A program made the position numbers and the translations under genes. Shown one piece after another: positions 39,159 through 47,311 of a DNA stretch of 64,000 nt (position 1 is the stretch's first letter; each line of letters opens with the position of its first letter). Source of the stretch: JABFXX01 sp036489755 (GTDB lineage Bacteria; Myxococcota_A; Polyangia; Haliangiales; Haliangiaceae). The notes beneath the pieces were generated by a model. That model saw only the letters and a list, made by a program, of their open reading frames with translations. It was not told where the DNA came from and did no database searches. Where the stretch lies: positions 1 to 64,000 of the forward strand of contig DASXFD010000001.1 in the NCBI GenBank assembly GCA_036489755.1. The letters run 5' to 3'.

Positions 39159-40529
39159 TCAGCCGCCGCGGAGCCGGTCGAGCACCCAGCAGCGCGCGCC
39201 ATGCGGACCCGGCGCGCGGCAGTGGGCGAGCATCGCGTCGTCGGTGCAACCGGCATCTTCGAGCGCGTCGCCGAGCACGCCGAGCTGGCTCACCGGATCG
39301 TCGATCGATGCCGCGACGGCGCGGACGCGCTCGGTGGCCCACGATTTGTCCGCGTCGAGCCCGCACAGCCGGGCGATCGTCATGCGGCCATCGCGCGGCA
39401 GCGTCGCGAAGCACTTCGCGCCCGCGTGATAGCGAGCGAGCCCGAGGGGCAAGGCGGGTGCACGCAACAGGCATCCGCCGCGCGCGACGTCCCACACCGT
39501 CGTCGACTCGCCGAGCGAGAACAGCATGCGATCGAACACGAGCTCGGCGTACATGGGTCCGGCGAACCAGCTCTCGAGCTTGCCGGTGTGCACGTTGTAG
39601 ATATCGATGGCGTCCATGCTCGCGTCGGCGTGGCCCCACACCGCGATGCGCGTCTCGTCGAGCCAGCACAGCGGCAGATCCCAAGTGTCGCGGAGATCGA
39701 GCTCGCGGCGCGACCGGCCGTCTTCGGACTCCCACACGTTGTCGGTCAGCCAGCGCTCGATGCTCCACGTCGCGATCACGCCGACCGGGTGCCACACCCA
39801 GCCGTTGTCGGCGATCCAGGTGCCGCTCGGCGACACGTGCAGCCCGCTGTGAAAGTAGTCGAGCGCGTGACGATCGCCCGATTCGACCTGCGGCCGCGCG
39901 GTCAGCGCCTCGTTCGTCACGACATCGAACGCCGCGAGCCGGTTCCACTGCGACGCGAAGATCGCGAGCTGGCGGTCGCCGCGCGCGACGAACGCGAACG
40001 AAAATCGGCAGTGCCGCGCGTGGTAATCCTCGCGGACGAGCTGCGTGACCTCGCGGCCGGTCGCGAGCTCGATGATCACGCCGCGCAGCCCGTGATTTTC
40101 GACGACTGCGGCGTAGCGCGCGTCGGCCGACACGTGAAGCTCGAGCGGCACTTCGATCGAGACGCGCGCGAGCTCGCGGAGCTCGCGGCGATCGAGATCG
40201 AGCTCGAGCACGGCGCCGTCGCGCGTCACGCCGAGCCAGCGCGAGCGATCGCCGCCGCCGACCGGCTGCAGATCGGCCAGGTCGGGACACTCGATCGCGA
40301 CCTCGGCACGCTCGAGCGCGAGCGAGCTCGGCAGCTCGATCATCGCCGGCGCACCGTCGAACCGGAGGCGCGTGTGGTCGCGCACGCGCGCGACGAGCTC
40401 GTCGTTGGCGTCGACCATCGCCGGCGCGTTCGCCGCCGCGCAAGCCTCGCAGACCAGCTCGCTCGCGATGCCGCGGCCGATAAACCGCTCGACGTAGTCC
40501 GCCGGTACGTGCGCGCAAACCGCGGTCAC
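39159..40529 (-). CDS. Cytoplasmic beta-propeller protein with TIGR02996-associated-type tail
   Basis: 456 residues without a signal peptide. An N-terminal segment has cysteines (VCEACAA) that might bind metal. The central ~330 residues look like a beta-propeller with repeated strands (WLGVTRDGAVLELDL, TRIAVWGHADASMDAIDIY). The last ~45 residues (LGVLGDALEDAGCTDDAMLAHCR...ARCWVLDRLRG) match a tail I associate with TIGR02996-containing proteins of planctomycetes and myxobacteria. The role is unknown. It sits upstream of the M13 peptidase on the same strand. Confidence 0.6.
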   Translation of the reverse strand: MTAVCAHVPADYVERFIGRGIASELVCEACAAANAPAMVDANDELVARVRDHTRLRFDGAPAMIELPSSLALERAEVAIECPDLADLQPVGGGDRSRWLGVTRDGAVLELDLDRRELRELARVSIEVPLELHVSADARYAAVVENHGLRGVIIELATGREVTQLVREDYHARHCRFSFAFVARGDRQLAIFASQWNRLAAFDVVTNEALTARPQVESGDRHALDYFHSGLHVSPSGTWIADNGWVWHPVGVIATWSIERWLTDNVWESEDGRSRRELDLRDTWDLPLCWLDETRIAVWGHADASMDAIDIYNVHTGKLESWFAGPMYAELVFDRMLFSLGESTTVWDVARGGCLLRAPALPLGLARYHAGAKCFATLPRDGRMTIARLCGLDADKSWATERVRAVAASIDDPVSQLGVLGDALEDAGCTDDAMLAHCRAPGPHGARCWVLDRLRGG

Positions 40530-40583
40530 GCCTCACGTTACCTCGCACGCAACCCGCCGTGCGAGCTGCCGATAAGCCGCCGC

Positions 40584-41234
40584 ATGCGCGATTACCAGGA
40601 CGCCATCGCCGCGATGTTCGAGCGCAGCATCCGCGACGCGCTCGCGACGCTCCCCGAGCCGGCGTGCGAGCGGCCCGCCGAAGCGCGGCGAATCGTCGGC
40701 TTGCTCGTCGAGACGATCGCGGGCTACGCCGTCGGCTCGACGATGCGCGAGCTCGCACGCGCAGTCGGCACGTGGTTCGGCGCCGAGTCCGCGGCGCTCG
40801 TCCACGCCGCCGCACCTGCACCCCGCGCGCGCCGCGCGACGACGAGCGACGACTGGCTCGAACCAACGATCGCGCCTCGGCTGATCGACGTGCTCGCGAG
40901 CGAGCTGCGCGCGCGGCTCGCGATCACCGCTATCGAGATCGGAGCTGCGATCGAGGCCGTGGCGGCGCGGCTGCCGGGGGAACGCGGCCGCGCCGCCGCT
41001 GCGATGTTCGGCGAGCTCGGTCGCGCCGCGCTTTACGACGACCGCCTCGCGCGCGAGATCGCGACCGGTTGGAGCTGCGCGTGTGCGGCGATCGAGCACA
41101 CGATCATGCCCGCTATCGAAGCGCCGCGCGCCCGCGCGCTGTGGTGCATGTGGTCGCAGCTCGTCGGAAATCCGCCACCGTCGGAAGGCCGACAGGGCGC
41201 GTTGCGAGAGGGCTACATCGCGCTGGTTGGTTGA
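40584..41234 (+). CDS. Hypothetical helical protein
   Basis: 216 residues, mostly helical, rich in Ala, Arg and Glu, with three cysteines near the C-terminus (WSCACAAIEH, LWCMWSQL). No signal peptide, membrane segment or recognisable domain. ATG 40584 is the first good start after the divergent beta-propeller gene (start 40529), leaving 54 bp. Upstream in-frame sequence antisense to that gene is a shadow. Codon use matches neighbours, which is the main reason to believe it is real. Confidence 0.5.
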   Translation: MRDYQDAIAAMFERSIRDALATLPEPACERPAEARRIVGLLVETIAGYAVGSTMRELARAVGTWFGAESAALVHAAAPAPRARRATTSDDWLEPTIAPRLIDVLASELRARLAITAIEIGAAIEAVAARLPGERGRAAAAMFGELGRAALYDDRLAREIATGWSCACAAIEHTIMPAIEAPRARALWCMWSQLVGNPPPSEGRQGALREGYIALVG

Positions 41235-41240
41235 TTTGTG

Positions 41241-41278
41241 AGTTGCGTGCTCAATAAAATGAGTTTAGATTCATCTCC
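41241..41278 (+). promoter_or_regulatory. AT-rich promoter/operator region of the efflux operon
   Basis: This 38-bp gap before the TetR start is conspicuously AT-rich and carries CTCA-N6-TGAG (41250-41263) and ATGA-N8-TCAT short dyads. A weak TTGCGT-N16-TTAGAT pair could be -35/-10. It is the likely binding site of the TetR gene that follows, by analogy with other TetR-efflux operons, but no long perfect palindrome is present. Confidence 0.4.
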
Positions 41279-41869
41279 GTGAGCCCGCGTTCCAATGCAC
41301 GTAAGCCGGTCATGCGGCTCCGTGCGCGCGAGGCGGCGTCGACGGTGATCCTCGAGGCCGCGGAAGCCGTCGCCTCGCAGCGCGGCCTCGAGGCCACGTC
41401 GACCGCCGCGATCGCAGAACGCGCGGGAGTTGCTGTCGGAACGCTCTACAACTACTTCCCGGACCGCGACGCGCTGATCGACGCGCTGTTCAAGCTGCGT
41501 CGCGACCAGCTCGTGCCGCAGATCGTCGCCGCCGCGGCAGAGACGAAGCACCTGCCGTTCGAACGGCGGTTGCGCGCCTATATAAATGGCGTCGCCCGGG
41601 TGTTCGATGCGTTCCGGCCGTTTTTTCGCGTCGCGATCTCGGCCGAATCATCGAAGGTGCGTGGCAAATCGCTCGTGATGCAGGCCGTGACCGACGAGCT
41701 GACCGAGATCCTGCGCCCCAGCGTGCGTGCGAAGGCGGAGGAGTACGCGCAGATGCTTTTCGGCGCATTCAAGGCGCTCGTGCATCTCAGGTTCGAGCGC
41801 GATGAAGCATGCGAGCCGTCGAGCGCGGTCGTCGTGGATACGTTCTTGCAAGGGATGACGGTCCGATGA
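41279..41869 (+). CDS. TetR-family repressor of an efflux operon
   Basis: 196 residues from GTG 41279. HTH at about residues 15-60 (ILEAAEAVASQRGLEATSTAAIAERAGVAVGTLYNYFPDRDALIDALF) and a divergent helical ligand domain. The stop overlaps the start of the MFS transporter gene (ATGA), so the regulator is the first gene of the operon and presumably controls it. The inducer is unknown; efflux-linked TetR proteins usually sense a transported drug or metabolite. Confidence 0.88.
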   Translation: MSPRSNARKPVMRLRAREAASTVILEAAEAVASQRGLEATSTAAIAERAGVAVGTLYNYFPDRDALIDALFKLRRDQLVPQIVAAAAETKHLPFERRLRAYINGVARVFDAFRPFFRVAISAESSKVRGKSLVMQAVTDELTEILRPSVRAKAEEYAQMLFGAFKALVHLRFERDEACEPSSAVVVDTFLQGMTVR

Positions 41870-43479
41870 GTGCGATCGCTGCAGCACCGCCGTTCTCCAC
41901 GCAGCCGGTGGTGAACAAGTGGCTGGTCGCGGTGTCGATCGCGTTCGGCTCGCTGATGGCCACGATCGATTCGTCGATCGTCAACGTCGCGTTGCCGAAC
42001 ATTCGCGGCGAGCTCGGCGCGAGCATCGAAGAGATCACCTGGATCTCGACGGCGTACATGATCGCGATGGTGCTGGTCATGCCACTGACCGGCTTCCTCG
42101 GCGGCTTCTTCGGCCAGAAGCGCGTCTACATCGCGTCGATGGCGCTGTTCGTGGTCGGCTCCGCGCTGTGCGGCACCGCGCACACGCTCAGCGCACTCGT
42201 CATGTATCGCATCCTGCAGGGCATCGGCGGCGGCGCACTACAGCCGACGCAGCAGGCGATCTTGCGCCAGACGTTCCCGCCTGAAGAGCAGGGCCTCGCG
42301 ATGGCGATGTACTCGATGGTGATCATGATCGGGCCCGCCGTCGGGCCGGTGCTCGGCGGCTGGATCACCGACAACTACTCGTGGCCGTGGATCTTCTACA
42401 TCAATCTGCCGGTCGGAATCATCGGCATCATGATGACGCTGCAGAACGTCCACGAGCCCGACGACATTCGGCACGCGAACCGCTCGCGCGCCGAGGCCGC
42501 GCGCAAGAACCTCGACATCGCCGGCATCATGTTGATGGTCGTCGGCGTCGGCGCACTGCAGTACCTGTTCGAAGAGGGACCGCAGGACGACTGGTTCGAT
42601 TCGCTGGGGATCCGGATCGCGGCGTTCGTCGCCGTGGTCGGTCTGATCGCCTTCGTCATCCGCGAGCTCACCGCGAAGGCGCCCGTCGTGAACTTGAGAA
42701 TGTTCAAGGACGGCACGTTCACATCGGCGACCGTCATCTCGTTCGTCATGTACGGGATGCTGATGGGCAGCATGTTCCTGTTGCCGGTGTTCGCGCAGGA
42801 GAGCCTGCACTACACCGCGACGCTGTCGGGCATCGTGCTGATGCCGCGCACGCTGGCGATGATGGCGGTGTCGCCGATCATCGGCAAGATCTACAACAAG
42901 ATCCAACCTGCGTTCGTCGTCGGAGTCGGCGTGATCTTGTTCGCGATCGGCTCGTGGCAGCTGTCGGACATCACGCTCGACACGTCGGCGCGCGAGCTGA
43001 TCGTACCGCTCGTCGTCACCGGCGCCGCGTTCGCGTGCTTGTTCGTGCCGCTGACGACCGCCGCGCTCAGCAAGACGCCGCGCCACCTCATGGCCGATGC
43101 AGCCGGCCTCAACTCGTTCGTCCGCCAGATCGGCGGCTCGATCGGCCTCACGATCTTCGCGACGATGTTCACCAACTACGCGGTCGAGGCTCGCGCCGGG
43201 ATCGCGCGGAACATCACGATGCTGCGGCCCGAGGTCGCGGCCTACTTCAACGGAATGCGTACCGGCCTCATGCACCACGGCATGGATGCCGCGTCGGCGA
43301 TGATGACCGCCGGCAAAGGCGTCGCGATGAACTGGTACGCGCAAGGCACGGTGCTCAGCTTCGACCGCGTCTTCATCCTGCAAGGCGTGCTGTTCTTCGC
43401 AGTCATTCCCCTTCTGTTCTTCTTGCGCGTGCCGCGGACCTTCGGGCCCGAGACGCACGTCGAAATCTCGCTGGAGTAA
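41866..43479 (+). CDS. emrB: DHA2-family MFS multidrug transporter (EmrB/QacA type)
   Basis: 537 residues with about 14 membrane helices. Motif A and C regions of DHA2 transporters are visible: ATIDSSIVNVALPNI, WISTAYMIAMVLVMPLTGFLGGFFGQKR, and GPAVGPVLGGWITDNYSWPWIFYINLPVG. It should use the proton gradient to export small molecules. Flanked by a TetR regulator and followed 2 bp later by a membrane fusion protein and a TolC-like gene, it forms the inner-membrane part of an EmrAB-TolC type pump. The gene symbol reflects family, not a proven substrate range. Confidence 0.92.
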   Translation: MSAIAAAPPFSTQPVVNKWLVAVSIAFGSLMATIDSSIVNVALPNIRGELGASIEEITWISTAYMIAMVLVMPLTGFLGGFFGQKRVYIASMALFVVGSALCGTAHTLSALVMYRILQGIGGGALQPTQQAILRQTFPPEEQGLAMAMYSMVIMIGPAVGPVLGGWITDNYSWPWIFYINLPVGIIGIMMTLQNVHEPDDIRHANRSRAEAARKNLDIAGIMLMVVGVGALQYLFEEGPQDDWFDSLGIRIAAFVAVVGLIAFVIRELTAKAPVVNLRMFKDGTFTSATVISFVMYGMLMGSMFLLPVFAQESLHYTATLSGIVLMPRTLAMMAVSPIIGKIYNKIQPAFVVGVGVILFAIGSWQLSDITLDTSARELIVPLVVTGAAFACLFVPLTTAALSKTPRHLMADAAGLNSFVRQIGGSIGLTIFATMFTNYAVEARAGIARNITMLRPEVAAYFNGMRTGLMHHGMDAASAMMTAGKGVAMNWYAQGTVLSFDRVFILQGVLFFAVIPLLFFLRVPRTFGPETHVEISLE

Positions 43480-43481
43480 TT

Positions 43482-44726
43482 ATGGCCACCGCCGATCCAC
43501 ATCCCACCAACGGAACCAACGAAGCCCCCAAGGCGACGGTCGTCGCACCGATCCCGAAGAAGAAGAAGGCCACGCGCGCCTATCTCTTGCTTCTCGGGCT
43601 CGCCGGGCTCGCGGTCGCGATCTACTTCATTCACGGCTACATCACGCGCAACGAGGTCGAGACCGACGACGCGGAGGTCGATGCCGACGTCGTGCCGATC
43701 TCGACGCGCGTCGGAGGCGTGGTCTTGAAGATGGGCGTGCAGGACAACCAGAAGGTCGAAGCCGGCACGGTGATCGCGCTGATCGACGATGCCGACTACA
43801 AGGCGAAGGTCGCGGCGGCACAAGCCGACCTCGACGCCGCGACCGCGCAAGCGGCTTCGGCCGACGCGCAAGTCGACATCACGAAGTCGACGTCGGTCGG
43901 CGGATTGTCGTCGGCGAAGGCGATGCTCGCCGGTCAAGGCGCATCGGTGCGATCTGCGGCCGCGCAGGTCGACGCCGCGATCGCGCAGGTCGCGCGCGCC
44001 AAGGCCGAGCTCGTGAAGAACCAGGCCGACCTCGATCGCGCGAAGAAGCTCCACGACGCCGGTGCAGTGAGCGGCGCGCAGCTCGAGACCGCACAGGCCT
44101 CTCGCGACTCGTCGCAAGCGGCGATCGATGCCGCGACCGCGAACCTCGCCGCCGCGCGCGATGCGCAATCGCAGGCCTCGTCGCGCGTCGCCGAGGCGCA
44201 AGGCCGCGTCGAGCAGTCGACGCCGGTCGATCGCCAGATCGCGGCCTCGGTCGCGGCGGCAGCTCTCGCGCACGCGCGCGTCGACAGCGCGAAGGCCGCG
44301 CTCGACATCGCCAAGCTCCAGCTCGGCTACACGAAGATCGTCGCGCCGGTCGCCGGCACGGTGTCGCGGCTCGCCGCGCACGAGGGCCAGATGGTGCAGA
44401 ACGGCGCGATGATCGTGATGATCGTGCCCGCCACGACGTACGTCGTCGCGAACTTCAAGGAGACGCAGCTCGATCGCATCCGGCCCGGCGATCCCGTCGA
44501 GGTCTCGGTCGACGCGTTCGGCGGCGGCCACCTCACGGGCAAGGTTCAGAGCGTGTCCGCCGGCACCGGCGCTCGGTTCTCGATGATGCCGCCCGACAAC
44601 GCGACCGGAAACTTCGTCAAGGTCGTCCAGCGCGTTCCGGTGAAGATCGCCTGGGACCCCAACCAAGATCTCTCGCAGCTCCACGCTGGACTGTCGGTCG
44701 AGGTCAAGGTTCATTTGCAGCACTAG
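43482..44726 (+). CDS. emrA: HlyD/EmrA-type membrane fusion protein
   Basis: 414 residues. A cytoplasmic Lys-rich N-terminus, one membrane helix (YLLLLGLAGLAVAIYFI), then the biotinyl-lipoyl half (NEVETDDAEVDADVVPISTRVGGVV). A very Ala-rich coiled-coil hairpin (about 115-260) follows, then the second lipoyl half (YTKIVAPVAGTVSRLAAHEGQMVQ) and beta-barrel. GGAG at 43473-43476 is the ribosome site. It bridges the EmrB-like pump and the TolC-like channel across the periplasm. Confidence 0.92.
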   Translation: MATADPHPTNGTNEAPKATVVAPIPKKKKATRAYLLLLGLAGLAVAIYFIHGYITRNEVETDDAEVDADVVPISTRVGGVVLKMGVQDNQKVEAGTVIALIDDADYKAKVAAAQADLDAATAQAASADAQVDITKSTSVGGLSSAKAMLAGQGASVRSAAAQVDAAIAQVARAKAELVKNQADLDRAKKLHDAGAVSGAQLETAQASRDSSQAAIDAATANLAAARDAQSQASSRVAEAQGRVEQSTPVDRQIAASVAAAALAHARVDSAKAALDIAKLQLGYTKIVAPVAGTVSRLAAHEGQMVQNGAMIVMIVPATTYVVANFKETQLDRIRPGDPVEVSVDAFGGGHLTGKVQSVSAGTGARFSMMPPDNATGNFVKVVQRVPVKIAWDPNQDLSQLHAGLSVEVKVHLQH

Positions 44727-44732
44727 GCAGAT

Positions 44733-46037
44733 ATGAAGACAGTTGTGATCGTAATGGCGCTGGCGGGTACGGCGTTCGCCGACGAGCCAGCGAAGCAAAC
44801 CCTCACGTTCGAGGGTGCGATCGAGCTCGCGCTCGGCCGCAACCCCGACGTGCTATCCGCAAAACAGGCGCTCGACAGCTCCGAGGCAAAATCCGCGGGC
44901 GCGCGCGCGGACCGTTGGGTCCAGCTCAACGTCAGCGAGGCGATGGACAAATACCGCGAGCCCTACATCCTCGCATTCGGCGCGCTCGGCAACTTCGAGC
45001 TCCACCAGTTCTTCACGACCGCGACGATCGTGCAGCTGCAACAGCCGCTCACCGGGCTCGCCTACTTGAGCGAGCTCGTGAACGCGCGCGAGCATGAGAC
45101 GGCCGCGACCCAGCACGACTACGACAAGGCTCGCCTCGACACCGCGTACCGCACGGCGGACGCGTACATCCGCTTGCTCACGGCGCGCGCGAACGCCGAC
45201 GTCGCGCACAAGCAGGTCGACGACATTCAAAGCGAGCTCGATCGCGCGAAGCAGCTGCGCGCCGCCGACACGTACACCGACATCGACGTGCTGCGGTTCC
45301 AGTCGGCGAAGGCCGCAGCGGATCAGACCGCGCTCAAGGCCGACAGCGGCACCCAGAGCGCGCTCGGCGGGCTCGTCGTCCAGATCGGCCTGCCCGACGG
45401 CACGCCGGTCGATATCTCCGACGATCTGCCGCCGGCACCACCGGCTCTCGCGGTCACGCTCGATCAAGCGCAGCACCGCGCGCTCGAAGCGCGCCCCGAG
45501 CTCGCGTCCGCGCGCGAGCTGCTCGAAGCTGCCGAAGCGACCGCGACCGCCGCGTGGGAGCGTTACCTGCCCGACATCCGCGGCGTCGCACAGTGGAACC
45601 ACCTGACCGGCGTGCAGCCGTTCGAGCCGAGGGACGAAGAGTTCATCGGCCTCACCGCGACCTGGACCGTGTGGAACTGGGGCTCGACGCAGGACTCGTA
45701 CAACTCTGCGAAGGCCGATCGGGATCGCGCGCAGACCCAAGCGCTGTACCTCGTCGACGAGGTCAAGCTCGACGTGCGCAACCGCTGGCTCGACGCGAAG
45801 ACCGCGTTCGACAGCCTCGCGGTCGCCCAGACGCAGCAGCAGACCGCCGAGGAGGCGCTGCGCCTGCAGAAGGTGCGGTTCGACAACGCAGCGGCGACCA
45901 CCACCGACGTGCTCGACTCGCAGACCGATGCCGCGCGTGCCCGGCTCTCGTTCGCGACCGCGCGCTACGACTACTATCGCGCGCTCGTGGCGCTCGCCCG
46001 GTCCGTCGGCGATCTGCCGAGCACTACGCCGAAGTGA
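44733..46037 (+). CDS. TolC-like outer-membrane efflux channel
   Basis: 434 residues with signal peptide KTVVIVMALAGTAFA. Two internally similar OEP halves of long amphipathic helices are visible (LTFEGAIELALGRNPDVLSAKQAL and LAVTLDQAQHRALEARPELASARELLEAAE), with the family's small strands between. It completes the tripartite exporter 6 bp after the membrane fusion gene. The stop is 2 bp from the convergent monooxygenase stop. Confidence 0.9.
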   Translation: MKTVVIVMALAGTAFADEPAKQTLTFEGAIELALGRNPDVLSAKQALDSSEAKSAGARADRWVQLNVSEAMDKYREPYILAFGALGNFELHQFFTTATIVQLQQPLTGLAYLSELVNAREHETAATQHDYDKARLDTAYRTADAYIRLLTARANADVAHKQVDDIQSELDRAKQLRAADTYTDIDVLRFQSAKAAADQTALKADSGTQSALGGLVVQIGLPDGTPVDISDDLPPAPPALAVTLDQAQHRALEARPELASARELLEAAEATATAAWERYLPDIRGVAQWNHLTGVQPFEPRDEEFIGLTATWTVWNWGSTQDSYNSAKADRDRAQTQALYLVDEVKLDVRNRWLDAKTAFDSLAVAQTQQQTAEEALRLQKVRFDNAAATTTDVLDSQTDAARARLSFATARYDYYRALVALARSVGDLPSTTPK

Positions 46038-46039
46038 CG

Positions 46040-47239
46040 CTACGCTGCGGCAGCGGCCGGCAAGGCGTCGGGCAACTCGAGCGCGTGGGCCGCGCGCCGC
46101 ATCGGTCGTAGGACCAGCTTCATCACGAGGCTCGCGCCGGGCATGTATGGCGCCACGCGCATCGCGGCGTTGCGCAACCACACGCCGAATCCGCTGGCCG
46201 GTGCGAATCCGCGCGCCACGCCGAGCGCGACGTCTTGATTCAGCCGCGCGAACGGCGCGACGCGCGCTTGATACGCCGCGAGCGCGGTCGCCGGAGCGGC
46301 CACGAGCTCTCGCGCGAGCACGTACGCGCCCACGAGCGCGAGACTCGTCCCCTGCCCGCTCAGCGGCGAGGGGCAATACGCGGCATCGCCGACGAGCGCG
46401 ACGCGTCCGCGCACGAACCGCTCCATCCGCACCTGGCAGGTGACGTCGGTGTAGAAGTCGTCGGCGGTGCGCAGCGCGCCGACGAGCCGCTCGAATTCCC
46501 AGCCCGCGTCGACGAACGCGCGCGCCGCGGCGTCGCGTTGCTCGCCCGCGTTCATCGTCATGAACGTGCCCGGCTCGACGGCAAAAAACACGCACACGTC
46601 GATCGTCGCGTTGCCACGCGCACTCTTGACGCTCGCGACCCGACCAACGCTCGAGAACAACAGCTGCTCGCGGTCGAGGCCGAGGAAGTTCGGCGCGCTG
46701 AAGACAGCTACCGCATTGCCGAGCTCGCGCACGTGGTTGCGCTCCGGGCCGAAGGCGAGCTCGCGCGTCCGCGAGTGCACGCCATCCGCGCCGATCACGA
46801 AGTCGTACGAGTCGACCTGGCCGCCCGCGAACGCGACGTCGACGCGCTCGCCAGTGTCGTCGAGCGCGAGGATGCTGTCACCGAAGCGGTAGCGCACGAG
46901 CGAGCGCGTGGCGTCGTACAAGATGCCTGCGAGATCGCCGCGGCGGATCTCGATGTCGCCAGGATCGAACACGCCGAACCCGCGCGCGGTGCGGCCGAAC
47001 CTGCGCCCGCGGGCATCGACGCCTTCGTTGTAGCGCGTGTCGGTCTCCAGCGGCCGGCACGCGTCACGCATGCCCATCCGTTCGATGACAGTGAGCGCCG
47101 GACCGCGCACGTCGACCGCGTAGCCTCCGCGTCGCAGCACCGGCGCGCGCTCGACGACCGTCACGTCGTGACCGGCGCGCGCGAGCCAGAAGGCCAGCGC
47201 CGGGCCGGCAATACTTGCACCAGAGATGAGGACGTTCAT
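46040..47239 (-). CDS. FAD-dependent monooxygenase (PHBH/TetX-like class A)
   Basis: 399-residue flavoprotein hydroxylase. The FAD-binding GxGxxG region appears as ISGASIAGPALAFWLARAGHDVTVVER, the DG motif as VIGADGVHSRTR and the GD motif as VALVGDAAYCPSPLSGQGTSLAL. Such enzymes hydroxylate aromatic compounds or inactivate drugs such as tetracycline or rifampicin. The substrate cannot be told from sequence alone. Its start codon lies inside a 31-bp perfect palindrome shared with the divergent GntR-TetR regulator, so regulation by that protein is likely. Confidence 0.88.
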   Translation of the reverse strand: MNVLISGASIAGPALAFWLARAGHDVTVVERAPVLRRGGYAVDVRGPALTVIERMGMRDACRPLETDTRYNEGVDARGRRFGRTARGFGVFDPGDIEIRRGDLAGILYDATRSLVRYRFGDSILALDDTGERVDVAFAGGQVDSYDFVIGADGVHSRTRELAFGPERNHVRELGNAVAVFSAPNFLGLDREQLLFSSVGRVASVKSARGNATIDVCVFFAVEPGTFMTMNAGEQRDAAARAFVDAGWEFERLVGALRTADDFYTDVTCQVRMERFVRGRVALVGDAAYCPSPLSGQGTSLALVGAYVLARELVAAPATALAAYQARVAPFARLNQDVALGVARGFAPASGFGVWLRNAAMRVAPYMPGASLVMKLVLRPMRRAAHALELPDALPAAAAA

Positions 47240-47262
47240 GCGTACGATGTACGCATGAACGT
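47232..47262. promoter_or_regulatory. 31-bp perfect palindromic operator
   Basis: ACGTTCATGCGTAC and GTACGCATGAACGT are exact reverse complements separated by GAT. The element contains the ATG of the divergent monooxygenase (47237-47239) and an ATG on the plus strand at 47254. It is the obvious binding site for the GntR-TetR fusion regulator encoded immediately downstream. Its position over the start codon suggests repression of a leaderless transcript. Confidence 0.8.
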
Positions 47263-47311
47263 GCTCTCCGTCGACGATCCGCGTGAAGGTGTACTAGAAC
47301 AGTCGCCATGA
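47254..47311 (+). CDS. Possible 18-residue leader peptide coupled to the regulator gene
   Basis: An ORF starting at the ATG in the right arm of the palindrome encodes MNVLSVDDPREGVLEQSP and ends in TGA overlapping the regulator ATG (ATGA at 47308-47311). Its first four residues equal those of the divergent monooxygenase because both starts lie in the same palindrome. No good ribosome site is visible for either start. If translated, it could couple translation to the regulator; it may equally be incidental. Confidence 0.3.

Noticed and set aside
39145..40866. N-terminal extension of the M13 peptidase frame to 1271 codons
   Set aside because: The lipoprotein signal at ATG 39144 marks the true start; the extension runs over the beta-propeller gene.
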